NCBI GenBank assembly: GCA_965662645.1
Contig: CBFIII010000007.1
Coordinates: forward strand, 1-64,000
From: UBA5342 sp965662645
GTDB taxonomy: Bacteria; Bacteroidota; Bacteroidia; Bacteroidales; UBA5342
Reading direction: 5' to 3'
Length of the DNA stretch: 64,000 bases
Each line of letters begins with the position of its first letter. Position 1 is the stretch's first letter. A model generated the notes under the pieces. That model was not told the origin of the DNA. It searched no databases and worked only from the letters and a program-made list of their open reading frames with translations. A program made the translations under genes and the position numbers. Positions 44,511-54,058 of the stretch are shown in pieces.

Positions 44511-44576
44511 CGGCAGGGATAGGAACAACACAAGGTATAGTGGATAGCCCGGTCCTTTAGGAGCCGCCCAAATGAA
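44511..44576 (+). repeat. Short relative of the long-hairpin element (copy 2)
   Basis: Directly joined to the RAYT right end: GGCAGGGATAGG, then TATAGTGGATAGCCCGGTCC and GGAGCCGCCCAAAT. It matches both end blocks of 711-877 but lacks its long central hairpin. Confidence 0.65.
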
Positions 44577-44604
44577 AAAAAACAAGACCTTGAGATCAGG
44601 ACAT

Positions 44605-44632
44605 AAAAAAAGGGAACCCGAAGATTCCCTTT
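44605..44632 (-). terminator. Terminator of eno
   Basis: AAAGGGAA/TTCCCTTT stem with a T7 run on the minus strand, 23 bases after the eno stop codon. Confidence 0.85.
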
Positions 44633-44654
44633 CCTATATTATAAAACTAAAAAA

Positions 44655-45938
44655 TTACGCTTTAGTGTAACCATATACGGCTGCATCACCCAATTCTTCT
44701 TCGATACGAAGTAGTTGGTTGTATTTTGCCATACGGTCAGAACGGCTCAAAGAACCAGTTTTGATTTGACCTGAGTTAGTTGCAACAGCAATATCAGCAA
44801 TAGTTGCATCTTCAGTTTCACCTGAACGGTGAGAAGTAACTGAAGTATAACCTGCACGGTGAGCCATTTCAATTGCGTTCAATGTCTCAGTTAAAGTACC
44901 AATTTGGTTTACTTTAATCAAGATAGAGTTAGCCGCTTTCAATTTGATACCTTTTGCAAGATAGTCAACGTTAGTTACGAATAAATCATCACCAACTAAT
45001 TGACAACGATCACCGATAGCAGCGTTAAGTACTACCCATCCGTCCCAGTCGTTTTCATCACAACCATCCTCGATAGAATCGATAGGATATTTAGTGATCA
45101 ATTCTTCTAGATAAGCAGCTTGTTCTTTAGAGTTACGTTTAGCAGCATCAGGTCCTTCAAATTTAGTGTAGTCATAAACACCATCAATAAAGAATTCAGA
45201 AGCAGCACAGTCAAGAGCGATAGTAACATCTTTCTTAGGCTCGTATCCAGCAGCTTTAACGGCTGCAATAATACTTTCTAAAGCTTCTTCGGTACCACCA
45301 GTGAATGCAGGTGCAAAACCACCTTCGTCACCTACAGCAGTAGAAAGACCTTTAGCTTTTAAGATTTTTTTCAATGAATGAAATACTTCAGCTCCCATAC
45401 GTAAACCTTCGCGGAAAGAAGTAGCACCAATAGGACGAATCATGAACTCTTGGAATGCGATAGTAGCATCAGAGTGAGATCCACCATTAATGATGTTCAT
45501 CATAGGAACTGGAAGAGTCTTAGCGTTAACACCACCGATATAACGGTAAAGAGGCATTTCAAGAAAGTTAGCAGCTGCGTGAGCTACAGCAAGAGAAACT
45601 CCTAAGATAGCATTAGCACCTAAATTGCTTTTAGTTTTAGTACCATCAAGGTCAAGCATTGCTGTATCAACACCTACTTGGTCTAAAGCACTCATACCAA
45701 TAACAACATCAGCAATAGCATCATTTACATTAGCAACAGCTTTTAAAACACCTTTACCTAAGTAACGATTTTTATCACCATCACGAAGCTCTAAAGCTTC
45801 ATTTACGCCAGTTGAAGCACCTGATGGTACAGCAGCACGACCAATAACTCCACTCTCTAATGTAACTTCTACTTCTACAGTAGGATTACCACGCGAATCT
45901 AAAATCTCACGTCCTAGCACATCAATAATTACAGACAT
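44655..45938 (-). CDS. eno: Enolase (phosphopyruvate hydratase)
   Basis: 427 residues. Signature regions: ILDSRGNPTVEVEV (substrate loop), SGASTGVNEALELRDGD, GGSHSD, GDEGGFAP, the metal ligands in IALDCAASEF, SIEDGCDENDWDGW and LVGDDLFVTN, catalytic K in ILIKVNQIGTLTET, and SHRSGETEDATIADIAVA. It converts 2-phosphoglycerate to phosphoenolpyruvate in glycolysis. A TAATTTTG box lies on the minus strand at 46051-46058. Transcribed alone. Confidence 0.98.
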   Translation of the reverse strand: MSVIIDVLGREILDSRGNPTVEVEVTLESGVIGRAAVPSGASTGVNEALELRDGDKNRYLGKGVLKAVANVNDAIADVVIGMSALDQVGVDTAMLDLDGTKTKSNLGANAILGVSLAVAHAAANFLEMPLYRYIGGVNAKTLPVPMMNIINGGSHSDATIAFQEFMIRPIGATSFREGLRMGAEVFHSLKKILKAKGLSTAVGDEGGFAPAFTGGTEEALESIIAAVKAAGYEPKKDVTIALDCAASEFFIDGVYDYTKFEGPDAAKRNSKEQAAYLEELITKYPIDSIEDGCDENDWDGWVVLNAAIGDRCQLVGDDLFVTNVDYLAKGIKLKAANSILIKVNQIGTLTETLNAIEMAHRAGYTSVTSHRSGETEDATIADIAVATNSGQIKTGSLSRSDRMAKYNQLLRIEEELGDAAVYGYTKA

Positions 45939-46212
45939 AGTTCTTATTTATTTAAATTTATGATTAATAAATATTTGATTTATCTTTTTGTCAATCAACA
46001 CAATAAGTACTTAAAAGCAGAACAACAATCAGCACTGACTTTAAGAATCGCAAAATTACTAAAAATACTTGTTGTAACATAACTTTTACGCTTGACTTAT
46101 TATCATATATATAAATAATGCAGAATTAAATAATTGCATTACTAATTGTAAGTTTTTCTGTATTTTTGCAAACAATTTTTTTTTTTGAAAACACACTTTA
46201 ATAATTACAAAA

Positions 46213-47412
46213 ATGCCGAAAGTTTCTGAACGCGGAATAGCAATGCCCGAGTCACCCATACGTAAGTTGGCTCCATTGGCAGAAAAAGCTAAGATGGATG
46301 GTGTAAAAGTATATCACCTAAATATAGGACAACCTGACTTACCGACTCCGCGAGAAGCCATTAAGGCCATTCAGACTTTTGATGCCAAGACTTTAGCCTA
46401 TACCCCCAGCGAAGGGATGTTATCCTATCGTCAAAGTCTAACAGAATATTACCGTAGCTTTAATATTAATGTAACAGCGGAAGATATCATTATCACTTCA
46501 GGAGGTAGTGAAGCCGTTATGTTTGCTTTTATGTCCTGTGTTAATCCAGGCGATGAAATCATTGTTCCCGAGCCATCGTATGCCAACTATAATGCCTTTG
46601 CCATAGCTTGTGGAGCAGTAATAAAAACGATTCCTTCGCATATAGAAGATGGTTTTACGCTGCCTTCAATGGAAGAATTTGAGACACTGATTTCACCGCG
46701 CACACGTGGGATAATGATCTGCAACCCTAATAATCCTACAGGTTATCTCTACTCCGAAGAAGAACTGAATAACATACGAGACTTAGTAAAAAAACATGAT
46801 CTCTTTCTTTTTTCTGATGAAGTATATCGTGAATTTTGCTATACAGGCTCACCTTACATCTCTGCTTTTCACTTAGAAGGCATTAGCGACAATGTTGTTT
46901 TAATTGATTCTGTATCCAAGCGTTACAGCGAATGTGGCATCCGCATCGGAGCCTTAATCACAAAAAACAAAACGGTACGCAAAAATGTACTTAAATTCTG
47001 TCAAGCGCGCTTAAGTCCACCATTGATAGGACAAATAGTAGCAGAAGCTTCGCTTAATACTTCTGATTTGTATATGCGCGAATGCTACAATGCATACATC
47101 GAAAGACGTAATTTCCTCGTTGACAATCTCAACAGGATAGAAGGTGTATATTGTCCTATACCCATGGGGGCTTTTTATTGCGTAGCAAAACTCCCTATTG
47201 ATAGTGCCGATAAATTTTGCGAATGGTTATTATCAACGTTTCGTCATAATAATGAAACGGTCTTTTTAGCGCCCATGAGTGGTTTTTATACTACGCCTGA
47301 TATTGGCGAAGATGAAGTACGTATAGCCTATGTATTAGACAAAGAAGATTTAGCCAAAAGCATAGAGATACTAGAAATGGCTCTTATTGAATACAATAAA
47401 AAAGACAAATAA
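46213..47412 (+). CDS. PLP-dependent aminotransferase (aspartate aminotransferase-like)
   Basis: 399 residues. Fold type I: LNIGQPDLPTP start motif, GGSEAVMF for PLP phosphate, NPNNPTG (171-177), D202 in LFSDEVYREF, Schiff-base K236 in DSVSKRYSECGIRIG, and a C-terminal substrate arginine region (VRIAYVL). The group is widespread in Bacteroidota and usually called an aspartate or aromatic aminotransferase; substrate unproven. A TATTTTTG box lies at 46161-46168. A repeat copy follows the gene. Confidence 0.9.
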   Translation: MPKVSERGIAMPESPIRKLAPLAEKAKMDGVKVYHLNIGQPDLPTPREAIKAIQTFDAKTLAYTPSEGMLSYRQSLTEYYRSFNINVTAEDIIITSGGSEAVMFAFMSCVNPGDEIIVPEPSYANYNAFAIACGAVIKTIPSHIEDGFTLPSMEEFETLISPRTRGIMICNPNNPTGYLYSEEELNNIRDLVKKHDLFLFSDEVYREFCYTGSPYISAFHLEGISDNVVLIDSVSKRYSECGIRIGALITKNKTVRKNVLKFCQARLSPPLIGQIVAEASLNTSDLYMRECYNAYIERRNFLVDNLNRIEGVYCPIPMGAFYCVAKLPIDSADKFCEWLLSTFRHNNETVFLAPMSGFYTTPDIGEDEVRIAYVLDKEDLAKSIEILEMALIEYNKKDK

Positions 47413-47438
47413 AATTAGACCTGTGATCGAAATGAACT

Positions 47439-47529
47439 ACCCCGCTGCAAGCAGACGAAGTATCAATTTGAAACACTTTTTTTATTCGCTGCAAGCTGCG
47501 GGAAATAAAACCCACAATGTGGGATTTAA
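47439..47529 (+). repeat. Interspersed palindromic repeat family A, copy 8 (best preserved)
   Basis: ACCCCGCTGCAAGCAGAC, AATTTGAAACACTTTTTTT, ATTCGCTGCAAGCTGCG and CCCACAATGTGGGATTTAA. Three small hairpins are visible: CTGC-aa-GCAG, GC(T/A)GCAAGCTGC and CCCAC-aat-GTGGG. It lies between two same-direction genes, ending 53 bases before the permease start. Confidence 0.9.
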
Positions 47530-47581
47530 AGTCGAACTCGGGTTTTTATTGTCTTTAGACTAGAACATCTATCCATCACCA

Positions 47582-48823
47582 ATGAATCTGGAATATTACA
47601 TTGCTAAACGCCTGCGCACTGGAGAACAATCCAGTCGGCTATCTGCGCCTTCCATACGGATAGCCACTACAGGCATAGCACTAGGTTTAGCGGTGATGAT
47701 ACTATCGGTTGCCATCATCACAGGCTTCAAAAACGAAGTGATGGGAAAAGTCACGGGTTTTGGTTCACACATCAGGATCTCTAATTTTGACAGCAATAAC
47801 AGTTTTGAAAGTCAACCTATATTAAAGGACAGCGTTTTTATTGCTAAACTCATGAGTGATGAAAATATAGCTTCGGTTCAAAATTATGCGACAAAACCTG
47901 GCATCATTCACCACAAAGAACAAATGCAAGGCGTCATCCTTAAAGGTTACGATGATACTTTTCATCCTGATTTCATCAAAAAACATTTAGTTGACGGTAA
48001 AATGCCGTCTTTTGGAACTGGAGAAAAAAACGACTCCATCCTCATCTCACAAAACATTGCTCGGATTTTACAACTCCACACAGGAGATCGTTTTAAAACC
48101 TATTTCATAAAAGACAAAATAAGAGTACGCCCTTTTACCGTCGCAGGGATTTACAAAACGGATCTTGCAGAATTTGATGATCTTTTTATATTATGCGACC
48201 TACGCCATATTCAAAAACTCAACAACTGGACGGAAGATCAGGTTAGTGGCTACGAAGTCATAGTTCATGATTTTGACAACTTAGAAGAAACGGCTTATAA
48301 CACTTACCTACTGGCAGCCAACCATCTCGACAAAAACGGATCTTCGATGATCAGCCGAAACATCAAGGAATTATATCCTCAAATTTTTGGTTGGCTTGAC
48401 ATCATAGATATGAATGTATGGGTTATCCTCACACTGATGTTATTAGTTTCGGGTGTTAATATGATATCGGGCGTTCTGATACTCATTTTGGAACGTTATA
48501 ATACGATAGGCATATTAAAAGCTATGGGCGATCCTGATTGGGACATACGAAAAGTATTTCTCTACCTCTCTGGTTTCCTCGTTTCGAGAGGCATGCTGTG
48601 GGGCAACATCATCGCCATAAGCATCGCTTTGATACAGTACTATTTCCACATTATCCCCTTAGATCCGGTCAACTATTATCTGGATGCCGTACCAATCAAT
48701 TTAAAAATAACGCATTTACTTTTATTAAATATAGGCACTTTAGTAACCATAATTACGATTATGCTCATACCATCATACCTCATCACAAAGATTTCGCCTA
48801 TAAAATCTATTCAATTTGACTAA
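47582..48823 (+). CDS. FtsX/LolC-like ABC transporter permease
   Basis: 413 residues. An N-terminal membrane helix (about 28-48, TTGIALGLAVMILSVAIITGF), a large periplasmic domain (50-270), and three C-terminal helices (about 275-305, 330-355, 370-395), as in LolC/LolE and FtsX-type permeases. The cytoplasmic loop LERYNTIGILKAMGDPDWDIRKVF matches the coupling region. It probably works in lipoprotein release or a related envelope transport with a separate ATPase that is not nearby. Confidence 0.88.
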   Translation: MNLEYYIAKRLRTGEQSSRLSAPSIRIATTGIALGLAVMILSVAIITGFKNEVMGKVTGFGSHIRISNFDSNNSFESQPILKDSVFIAKLMSDENIASVQNYATKPGIIHHKEQMQGVILKGYDDTFHPDFIKKHLVDGKMPSFGTGEKNDSILISQNIARILQLHTGDRFKTYFIKDKIRVRPFTVAGIYKTDLAEFDDLFILCDLRHIQKLNNWTEDQVSGYEVIVHDFDNLEETAYNTYLLAANHLDKNGSSMISRNIKELYPQIFGWLDIIDMNVWVILTLMLLVSGVNMISGVLILILERYNTIGILKAMGDPDWDIRKVFLYLSGFLVSRGMLWGNIIAISIALIQYYFHIIPLDPVNYYLDAVPINLKITHLLLLNIGTLVTIITIMLIPSYLITKISPIKSIQFD

Positions 48824-48848
48824 TATCTAAGTAAAATAATTAATTTTG
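48815..48848 (+). promoter_or_regulatory. Promoter of the deoxynucleoside kinase gene
   Basis: TTTG at 48815-48818, 22 bases, TAATTTTG at 48841-48848; overlaps the end of the permease gene. Confidence 0.5.
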
Positions 48849-48880
48849 CGTATTAGAGTATTAAATAAAATAAGACAAAT

Positions 48881-49495
48881 ATGCATATTGCAGTTGCAGG
48901 AAATATTGGAGCAGGAAAAACAACCCTAACCCGCTTACTAGCCAAACATTACGGCTGGACCCCTCATTTCGAGGACGTCAATGACAATCCCTATCTTGAT
49001 GATTTTTATGAAGATATGAAGCGCTGGTCTTTTAATTTGCAAATTTATTTTTTAAAATCACGCATCAGTCAAATTATAAAGATAAGAGAATCAGGAAAAG
49101 ACGTCATTCAAGATCGTACCATTTTTGAAGATGCATGCATTTTTGCTCCTAATCTTAAAGAGATGGGGTTGATGTCATTAAGAGATTATAAAAATTACGA
49201 AGACCTTTTTAATCAATTGAATTCATTTGTAAAACCTCCTGATTTATTGATCTATCTAAAAGCCTCAGTTCCCACCCTCGTCAATCAAATACAAAAACGC
49301 GGACGTGAATATGAAGCCTCTATTCGATTGGACTATCTACAAAGCCTCAACCATAGATATAATGAATGGGCCGAAAGTTATACGGGAGGAAAGCTATTAA
49401 TCATAGATGTAGATGATATCAATTTTGATGAAAACATACAAGATCTAAGTAAAGTAGTAGATATGATAGACGCACAGCTTCACGGTTTATTTTAA
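48881..49495 (+). CDS. Deoxynucleoside kinase (dCK/dGK type)
   Basis: 204 residues. P-loop GNIGAGKT (7-14), catalytic FEDVNDNPYLDDFYED, QDRTIFEDACIFA (about 87-99), and a LID-type arginine segment KRGREYEASIRLDYL near 145. It phosphorylates deoxynucleosides in nucleotide salvage; the natural base preference (A/G/C) is not clear. The argB gene starts 39 bases downstream, perhaps on the same transcript. Confidence 0.9.
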   Translation: MHIAVAGNIGAGKTTLTRLLAKHYGWTPHFEDVNDNPYLDDFYEDMKRWSFNLQIYFLKSRISQIIKIRESGKDVIQDRTIFEDACIFAPNLKEMGLMSLRDYKNYEDLFNQLNSFVKPPDLLIYLKASVPTLVNQIQKRGREYEASIRLDYLQSLNHRYNEWAESYTGGKLLIIDVDDINFDENIQDLSKVVDMIDAQLHGLF

Positions 49496-49533
49496 ATTTA
49501 TATTATTACGGTAATCCCTCATCTCAAAAAAAA

Positions 49534-50307
49534 ATGGAGTCAATAAAAGTCGTTAAAGTAGGAGGAAAGATCTTAGAAGAAGAACAATCCCTCTTGCAAT
49601 TGTTAGATAATTTCGCAGCTATTGAAGGGAAAAAAGTATTGGTTCATGGCGGAGGACGACTAGCAACAACGATTGGAGAAAAATTAGGCATTGAGAGCAA
49701 ATACGTAGATGGACGTCGTATCACAGACAAAGAAACACTACAGGTGGTCACCATGGTTTATGGTGGCTTAGCCAATAAAACCGTGGTAGCACAACTACAA
49801 GCACGCAACTGCAACGCTCTAGGACTTACAGGAGCAGATATGAATGTTATTTTAGCAGAAAAAAGACCTGTAAAAACAGTCGATTACGGTTTCGTTGGTG
49901 ACGTAAAAGCTGTTGATGGCAAACGCTTATCGTCTTTGATCAACAGTGAAATAGTACCCGTAATGGCGCCTTTGACCCATGACAAAAAAGGACACATACT
50001 CAACACTAATGCAGACACTATAGCCGCAGAGACAGCCAAAGGACTCAGCCCATATTATAACGTAAGCCTTATCTATTGTTTTGAAAAAGCAGGTGTATTA
50101 ATGGATGAAAATGATGATGACAGCATCATTACCCACATGACTCCCGAGAGCTACGCCCAGCTGAAAAGCAAAAAAATCATACATAGTGGTATGATACCCA
50201 AACTAGACAATGCTTTCGACGCTCTAAAGCAAGGTGTTAAAGAAGTCATTATCACGAATGTTAAAAATATCAACACAAAAAAGGGAACCCGCATATCGTT
50301 ATCATAA
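49534..50307 (+). CDS. argB: Acetylglutamate kinase
   Basis: 257 residues of the amino acid kinase fold. KVGGKILEEE and LVHGGGRLATTIGEKLGI hold the phosphate and glutamyl sites, followed by VDGRRITDKETLQVVTMVYG, LNTNADTIAAETA and a lysine-containing SGMIPKLDNAFDALKQG. It performs the second step of arginine synthesis. In some Bacteroidota the pathway uses N-succinyl instead of N-acetyl intermediates, and sequence inspection does not settle which applies here. No other arg gene is nearby. Confidence 0.9.
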   Translation: MESIKVVKVGGKILEEEQSLLQLLDNFAAIEGKKVLVHGGGRLATTIGEKLGIESKYVDGRRITDKETLQVVTMVYGGLANKTVVAQLQARNCNALGLTGADMNVILAEKRPVKTVDYGFVGDVKAVDGKRLSSLINSEIVPVMAPLTHDKKGHILNTNADTIAAETAKGLSPYYNVSLIYCFEKAGVLMDENDDDSIITHMTPESYAQLKSKKIIHSGMIPKLDNAFDALKQGVKEVIITNVKNINTKKGTRISLS

Positions 50308-50505
50308 CTAAGATAATCTTTTCATTTCTAGGTCATTTATAGCAAACAACAAGGAGTATTTTTCTCCTATCAATAAATCTTTTACAAAAAGAAGACTAAG
50401 CACTTACAGACTCCCACTCTTAAGAGTAAAATTAATCCTTCAATTACCGAAATAATAAGGCAGATTTCAGTACTTTTGTGGACTTAATGACAAAATACAA
50501 AAACC

Positions 50506-52113
50506 GTGCAGAAAACTAGATATATTTTTGTGACAGGCGGTGTGACTTCATCATTAGGTAAAGGCATCATCTCTGCTTCATTAGCAAAATTATTACAAGC
50601 GCGTGGCTACAAAGTCACCATCCAGAAATTAGACCCATACATCAACATTGATCCAGGTACATTAAATCCTTACGAACATGGGGAATGCTATGTAACGACT
50701 GATGGTGCAGAAACAGATCTTGATTTAGGACATTACGAAAGATTTCTTGACGTTCAAACATCACAAGCCAATAACATCACGACTGGTCGTATTTACCAAA
50801 ATGTGATTAATCAAGAGCGTCGTGGCGACTTTTTAGGAAAAACGGTTCAGATCATACCTCACATCACCAATGAAATAAAACGTAACATCATGTTACTGGG
50901 TGAAACAGGTGAATTTGATTTTGTTATTACAGAATTAGGAGGAACCGTAGGAGACATAGAGTCATTACCTTACGTAGAGACTGTGCGTCAATTACGCTGG
51001 GAATTAGGAAGTAAAGCACTGGTTATTCACTTGACCTACATTCCTTATTTAGCTGCATCAGGCGAACTAAAAACAAAACCTACACAACACTCTGTAAAAA
51101 AACTACAAGAAGAAGGCGTACAGCCAGACATCTTAGTTCTAAGAACAGAGCATAAGCTTAATGATGACATCAAAAGGAAAGTAGCACAATTCTGTAATGT
51201 AGATAAAGAATCCGTTATTGAATCCATTGATGTAAGCACCATTTACGAAGTACCACTTAAGATGCAAGAAGAAAAACTTGCAGAAGTAGTATTACGTAAG
51301 ATGAATGTGTTGAAAAATGGCGTTCCAGACATGAAAGAATGGAACAGTTTCGTAAAACGACTTAAAAATGCAACCGAAGAAGTTCATATTGGACTTGTAG
51401 GAAAATACGTAGAATTAGCTGATGCCTATAAATCAATCGTAGAATCATTAATTCATGCGGCAGCCAATAATGATCATAAATTAAAACTACATTTCATCAA
51501 TGCAGAAGATGTCATTGAAGAAAATGCAGAAAAATTATTAGGTCAGATGAACGGTGTCATAGTAGCTCCTGGATTTGGAGACCGAGGCATAGAAGGTAAA
51601 ATCTCAGCTGTAAAATACGTACGCGAAAACAACATCCCATTTTTAGGAATTTGTTTAGGAATGCAATGTGCAGTGATTGAATTTGCACGCAACGTCCTCG
51701 GCTTAAAAGATGCCAATTCCAAAGAGATGAACGAAGGCAAAACAAAAAACCCTGTCATCGACATGATGGAAGAGCAAAAAAGCATTTCCAATATGGGAGG
51801 TACCATGCGTTTAGGTGCTTATGACTGTAAACTTTCAAAATCAAGTAAGATTTATGAAATTTATGGTTCAGAAATGATAAAAGAACGCCACCGTCATCGT
51901 TATGAATTCAACAACAAATACCTCAAACAATTTAAGGAAGGCGGCATGCAAGCTGCAGGGTTCAACCCCAAAACTAATTTAGTAGAAGTAGTAGAGATAC
52001 CCAAGCATCCTTGGTTTGTAGGAGTACAATTTCATCCAGAATACAGCAGCACAGTATTAAGCCCACATCCACTATTTCAATCTTTCGTAAAAGCTTCTAT
52101 TAAAAATAAATAG
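50506..52113 (+). CDS. pyrG: CTP synthase
   Basis: 535 residues from a GTG start; the family start (KYIFVTGGV-like, here RYIFVTGGVTSSLGKG) leaves no better codon, and the nearest upstream ATG is out of frame. Synthetase domain (1-270) with SSLGKGI P-loop and ELGGTVGDIES. Glutaminase domain with GICLGMQCAVIEFARN (nucleophile Cys) and the HPEYSS triad end. It makes CTP from UTP, glutamine and ATP. A TACTTTTG box lies at 50471-50478, and yidC begins 32 bases after the stop. Confidence 0.97.
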   Translation: MQKTRYIFVTGGVTSSLGKGIISASLAKLLQARGYKVTIQKLDPYINIDPGTLNPYEHGECYVTTDGAETDLDLGHYERFLDVQTSQANNITTGRIYQNVINQERRGDFLGKTVQIIPHITNEIKRNIMLLGETGEFDFVITELGGTVGDIESLPYVETVRQLRWELGSKALVIHLTYIPYLAASGELKTKPTQHSVKKLQEEGVQPDILVLRTEHKLNDDIKRKVAQFCNVDKESVIESIDVSTIYEVPLKMQEEKLAEVVLRKMNVLKNGVPDMKEWNSFVKRLKNATEEVHIGLVGKYVELADAYKSIVESLIHAAANNDHKLKLHFINAEDVIEENAEKLLGQMNGVIVAPGFGDRGIEGKISAVKYVRENNIPFLGICLGMQCAVIEFARNVLGLKDANSKEMNEGKTKNPVIDMMEEQKSISNMGGTMRLGAYDCKLSKSSKIYEIYGSEMIKERHRHRYEFNNKYLKQFKEGGMQAAGFNPKTNLVEVVEIPKHPWFVGVQFHPEYSSTVLSPHPLFQSFVKASIKNK

Positions 52114-52145
52114 CTTACCGAAACAAACTATCAGAACAATAGACT

Positions 52146-53990
52146 ATGGACAAAAATCAGATTTTCGGCATCCTTCTTATCGGACTTATAATGGTAGGTT
52201 TTTACCACTATACCAAACCCAATGAGAAAGAAATGGCGGAATACAACAGACAACGTGATTCGATAGCCGCTGTACAACAAGAAATGGCAGCCACCGCTCT
52301 AATTAACCAACAAGCAGGATTAATTACAAGCACAGAACAAGAGACTGTTATGGACTCGGCAAATCGCACCAGTAAATTTGGAGAATTTGCGGCTTATACC
52401 AATGGCGAAGAGCAGTTTTACACTTTAGAAAACAAACAGCTCAAGGTCATATTAAGCAACAAAGGAGCTAAAGTATATTCTGTTGAATTAAAAGAATATT
52501 TAACTTTTGACAAAAAACCTTTAATCCTTTTTGAAGGTGATGAATCAACGTTTAATTTCAACTTTTTCTCTAATAACAATCGTCAGATAGCTACAGAAAA
52601 TCTGTATTTTGATGCTGATAATGCTTCAAAAGAACATTTAGATTTCGTACTAACTCTTGCGAATGGTAAGCAAATGAATATTGCTTATAATTTGCCAGAA
52701 GAAGGTTATCTACTTTCCACATCTATTGATGGTCAGAAGTTAGAAAAACTTATTCCTCGTTCACAGACTGTGCTAGATCTAACTTGGAAACAAAGCATAC
52801 GTCAAGTAGAAAAAGGATTAACTTTTGAACAACGTTATAGTGGTTTGTATTACAAATACTACGAAAATGAAGTTGATTTCATACGTGGAGGCACAGATAA
52901 GAGCGAACAACTGGCAACAAAAGTAAAATGGCTCGCTTATAAAGATCAATTTTTCTCAACAGCTCTAATTGCCGAGAAAGCATTTTCTTCAGCAACCATA
53001 GATCAGAAAAAATCTTTAGATGAAGGCTTCACACATTATATGACGTCTAACATTTCTATTCCAATTGATGGAAAAGACATCAATTACAAATTCTATTTTG
53101 GTCCAAATAAATACCGTACACTACGTAAAATGGGTATGGATTTTGACAAATTAATAGATATGGGGCGTGGTCCTATCCGTTGGATTAACCAATACCTGGT
53201 CATTCCTGTCTTTAACTTCCTTGGACGATTTATTGGTAATTATGGTCTTATCATATTATTACTAACCATCTTCATCAAAGGTATTGTCTTTCCATTCACT
53301 TACAAATCATATATTTCAACGGCTAAGATGCGATTGCTCAAGCCCGAAATAGATGCTATCAATGAAAAGATACCCGCAGACAAAACAGTAGAACGCCAAC
53401 AAGCAACGATGGCTCTTTACAAAAAAGTAGGCGCAAGTCCTTTGGGCGGCTGTTTACCTATGGCCCTATCTATGCCATTCTTATTTGCTATGTTCCGATT
53501 TTTCCCTGGCTCTATTGAGTTGCGTCAAGAAAGTTTCTTGTGGGCTCATGACTTAGCTAGTTATGATGCTATCTTCACTTGGCAAGCACAGATTCCATTA
53601 TTGTCTCGCTTTTACGGTAACCACGTTAGTTTGTTCACCTTACTAATGGCAATAACCAACCTTGTTTACACCCGAATCAATCAGGAAACAACTGCAGCTT
53701 CTGCACAGCAAATGCCAGGTATGAAAGGTATGATGTATATGATGCCAGTTATGTTCTTGTTTATGTTTAACAATTATTCAGCAGGGTTAAGTTATTACTA
53801 TTTCATCTCTACATTGATTACCATAGGACAAACCGTATTTATGCGTCGTTTGGTCAACGAAGAAAACTTATTAGCACAATTGCATGCCAATAAGAAAAAG
53901 CCAAAGAAGACCTCTAAATTTCAACAGAGGTTACAAGCAATGCAAAAACAACAGCAGTTGCAAGCGGGTAAAAATGCTAAACGCAAATAA
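52146..53990 (+). CDS. yidC: Membrane protein insertase YidC
   Basis: 614 residues. N-terminal membrane anchor (QIFGILLIGLIMVGFYHYT), a large periplasmic beta domain (60-330), then the insertase core with helices at about 350-385, 430-455, 490-510 and 530-560, including GNYGLIILLLTIFIKGIVFP, and GGCLPMALSMPFLFAMF. The basic glutamine-rich C-terminus (KKKPKKTSKFQQ...) can contact ribosomes. It inserts and folds inner-membrane proteins alone or with SecYEG. Likely co-transcribed with pyrG. Confidence 0.97.
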   Translation: MDKNQIFGILLIGLIMVGFYHYTKPNEKEMAEYNRQRDSIAAVQQEMAATALINQQAGLITSTEQETVMDSANRTSKFGEFAAYTNGEEQFYTLENKQLKVILSNKGAKVYSVELKEYLTFDKKPLILFEGDESTFNFNFFSNNNRQIATENLYFDADNASKEHLDFVLTLANGKQMNIAYNLPEEGYLLSTSIDGQKLEKLIPRSQTVLDLTWKQSIRQVEKGLTFEQRYSGLYYKYYENEVDFIRGGTDKSEQLATKVKWLAYKDQFFSTALIAEKAFSSATIDQKKSLDEGFTHYMTSNISIPIDGKDINYKFYFGPNKYRTLRKMGMDFDKLIDMGRGPIRWINQYLVIPVFNFLGRFIGNYGLIILLLTIFIKGIVFPFTYKSYISTAKMRLLKPEIDAINEKIPADKTVERQQATMALYKKVGASPLGGCLPMALSMPFLFAMFRFFPGSIELRQESFLWAHDLASYDAIFTWQAQIPLLSRFYGNHVSLFTLLMAITNLVYTRINQETTAASAQQMPGMKGMMYMMPVMFLFMFNNYSAGLSYYYFISTLITIGQTVFMRRLVNEENLLAQLHANKKKPKKTSKFQQRLQAMQKQQQLQAGKNAKRK

Positions 53991-54058
53991 CAAAGAGCAA
54001 AGAGCAAGACTATAAGAAAGTTCACCAATTGAACTATTAACCTATAACAATAGAAAAA

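Noticed and set aside
44397..44585. 62-codon minus-strand open frame beside the RAYT gene
   Set aside because: It runs through the REP palindromes and the short hairpin-element relative; no protein features.
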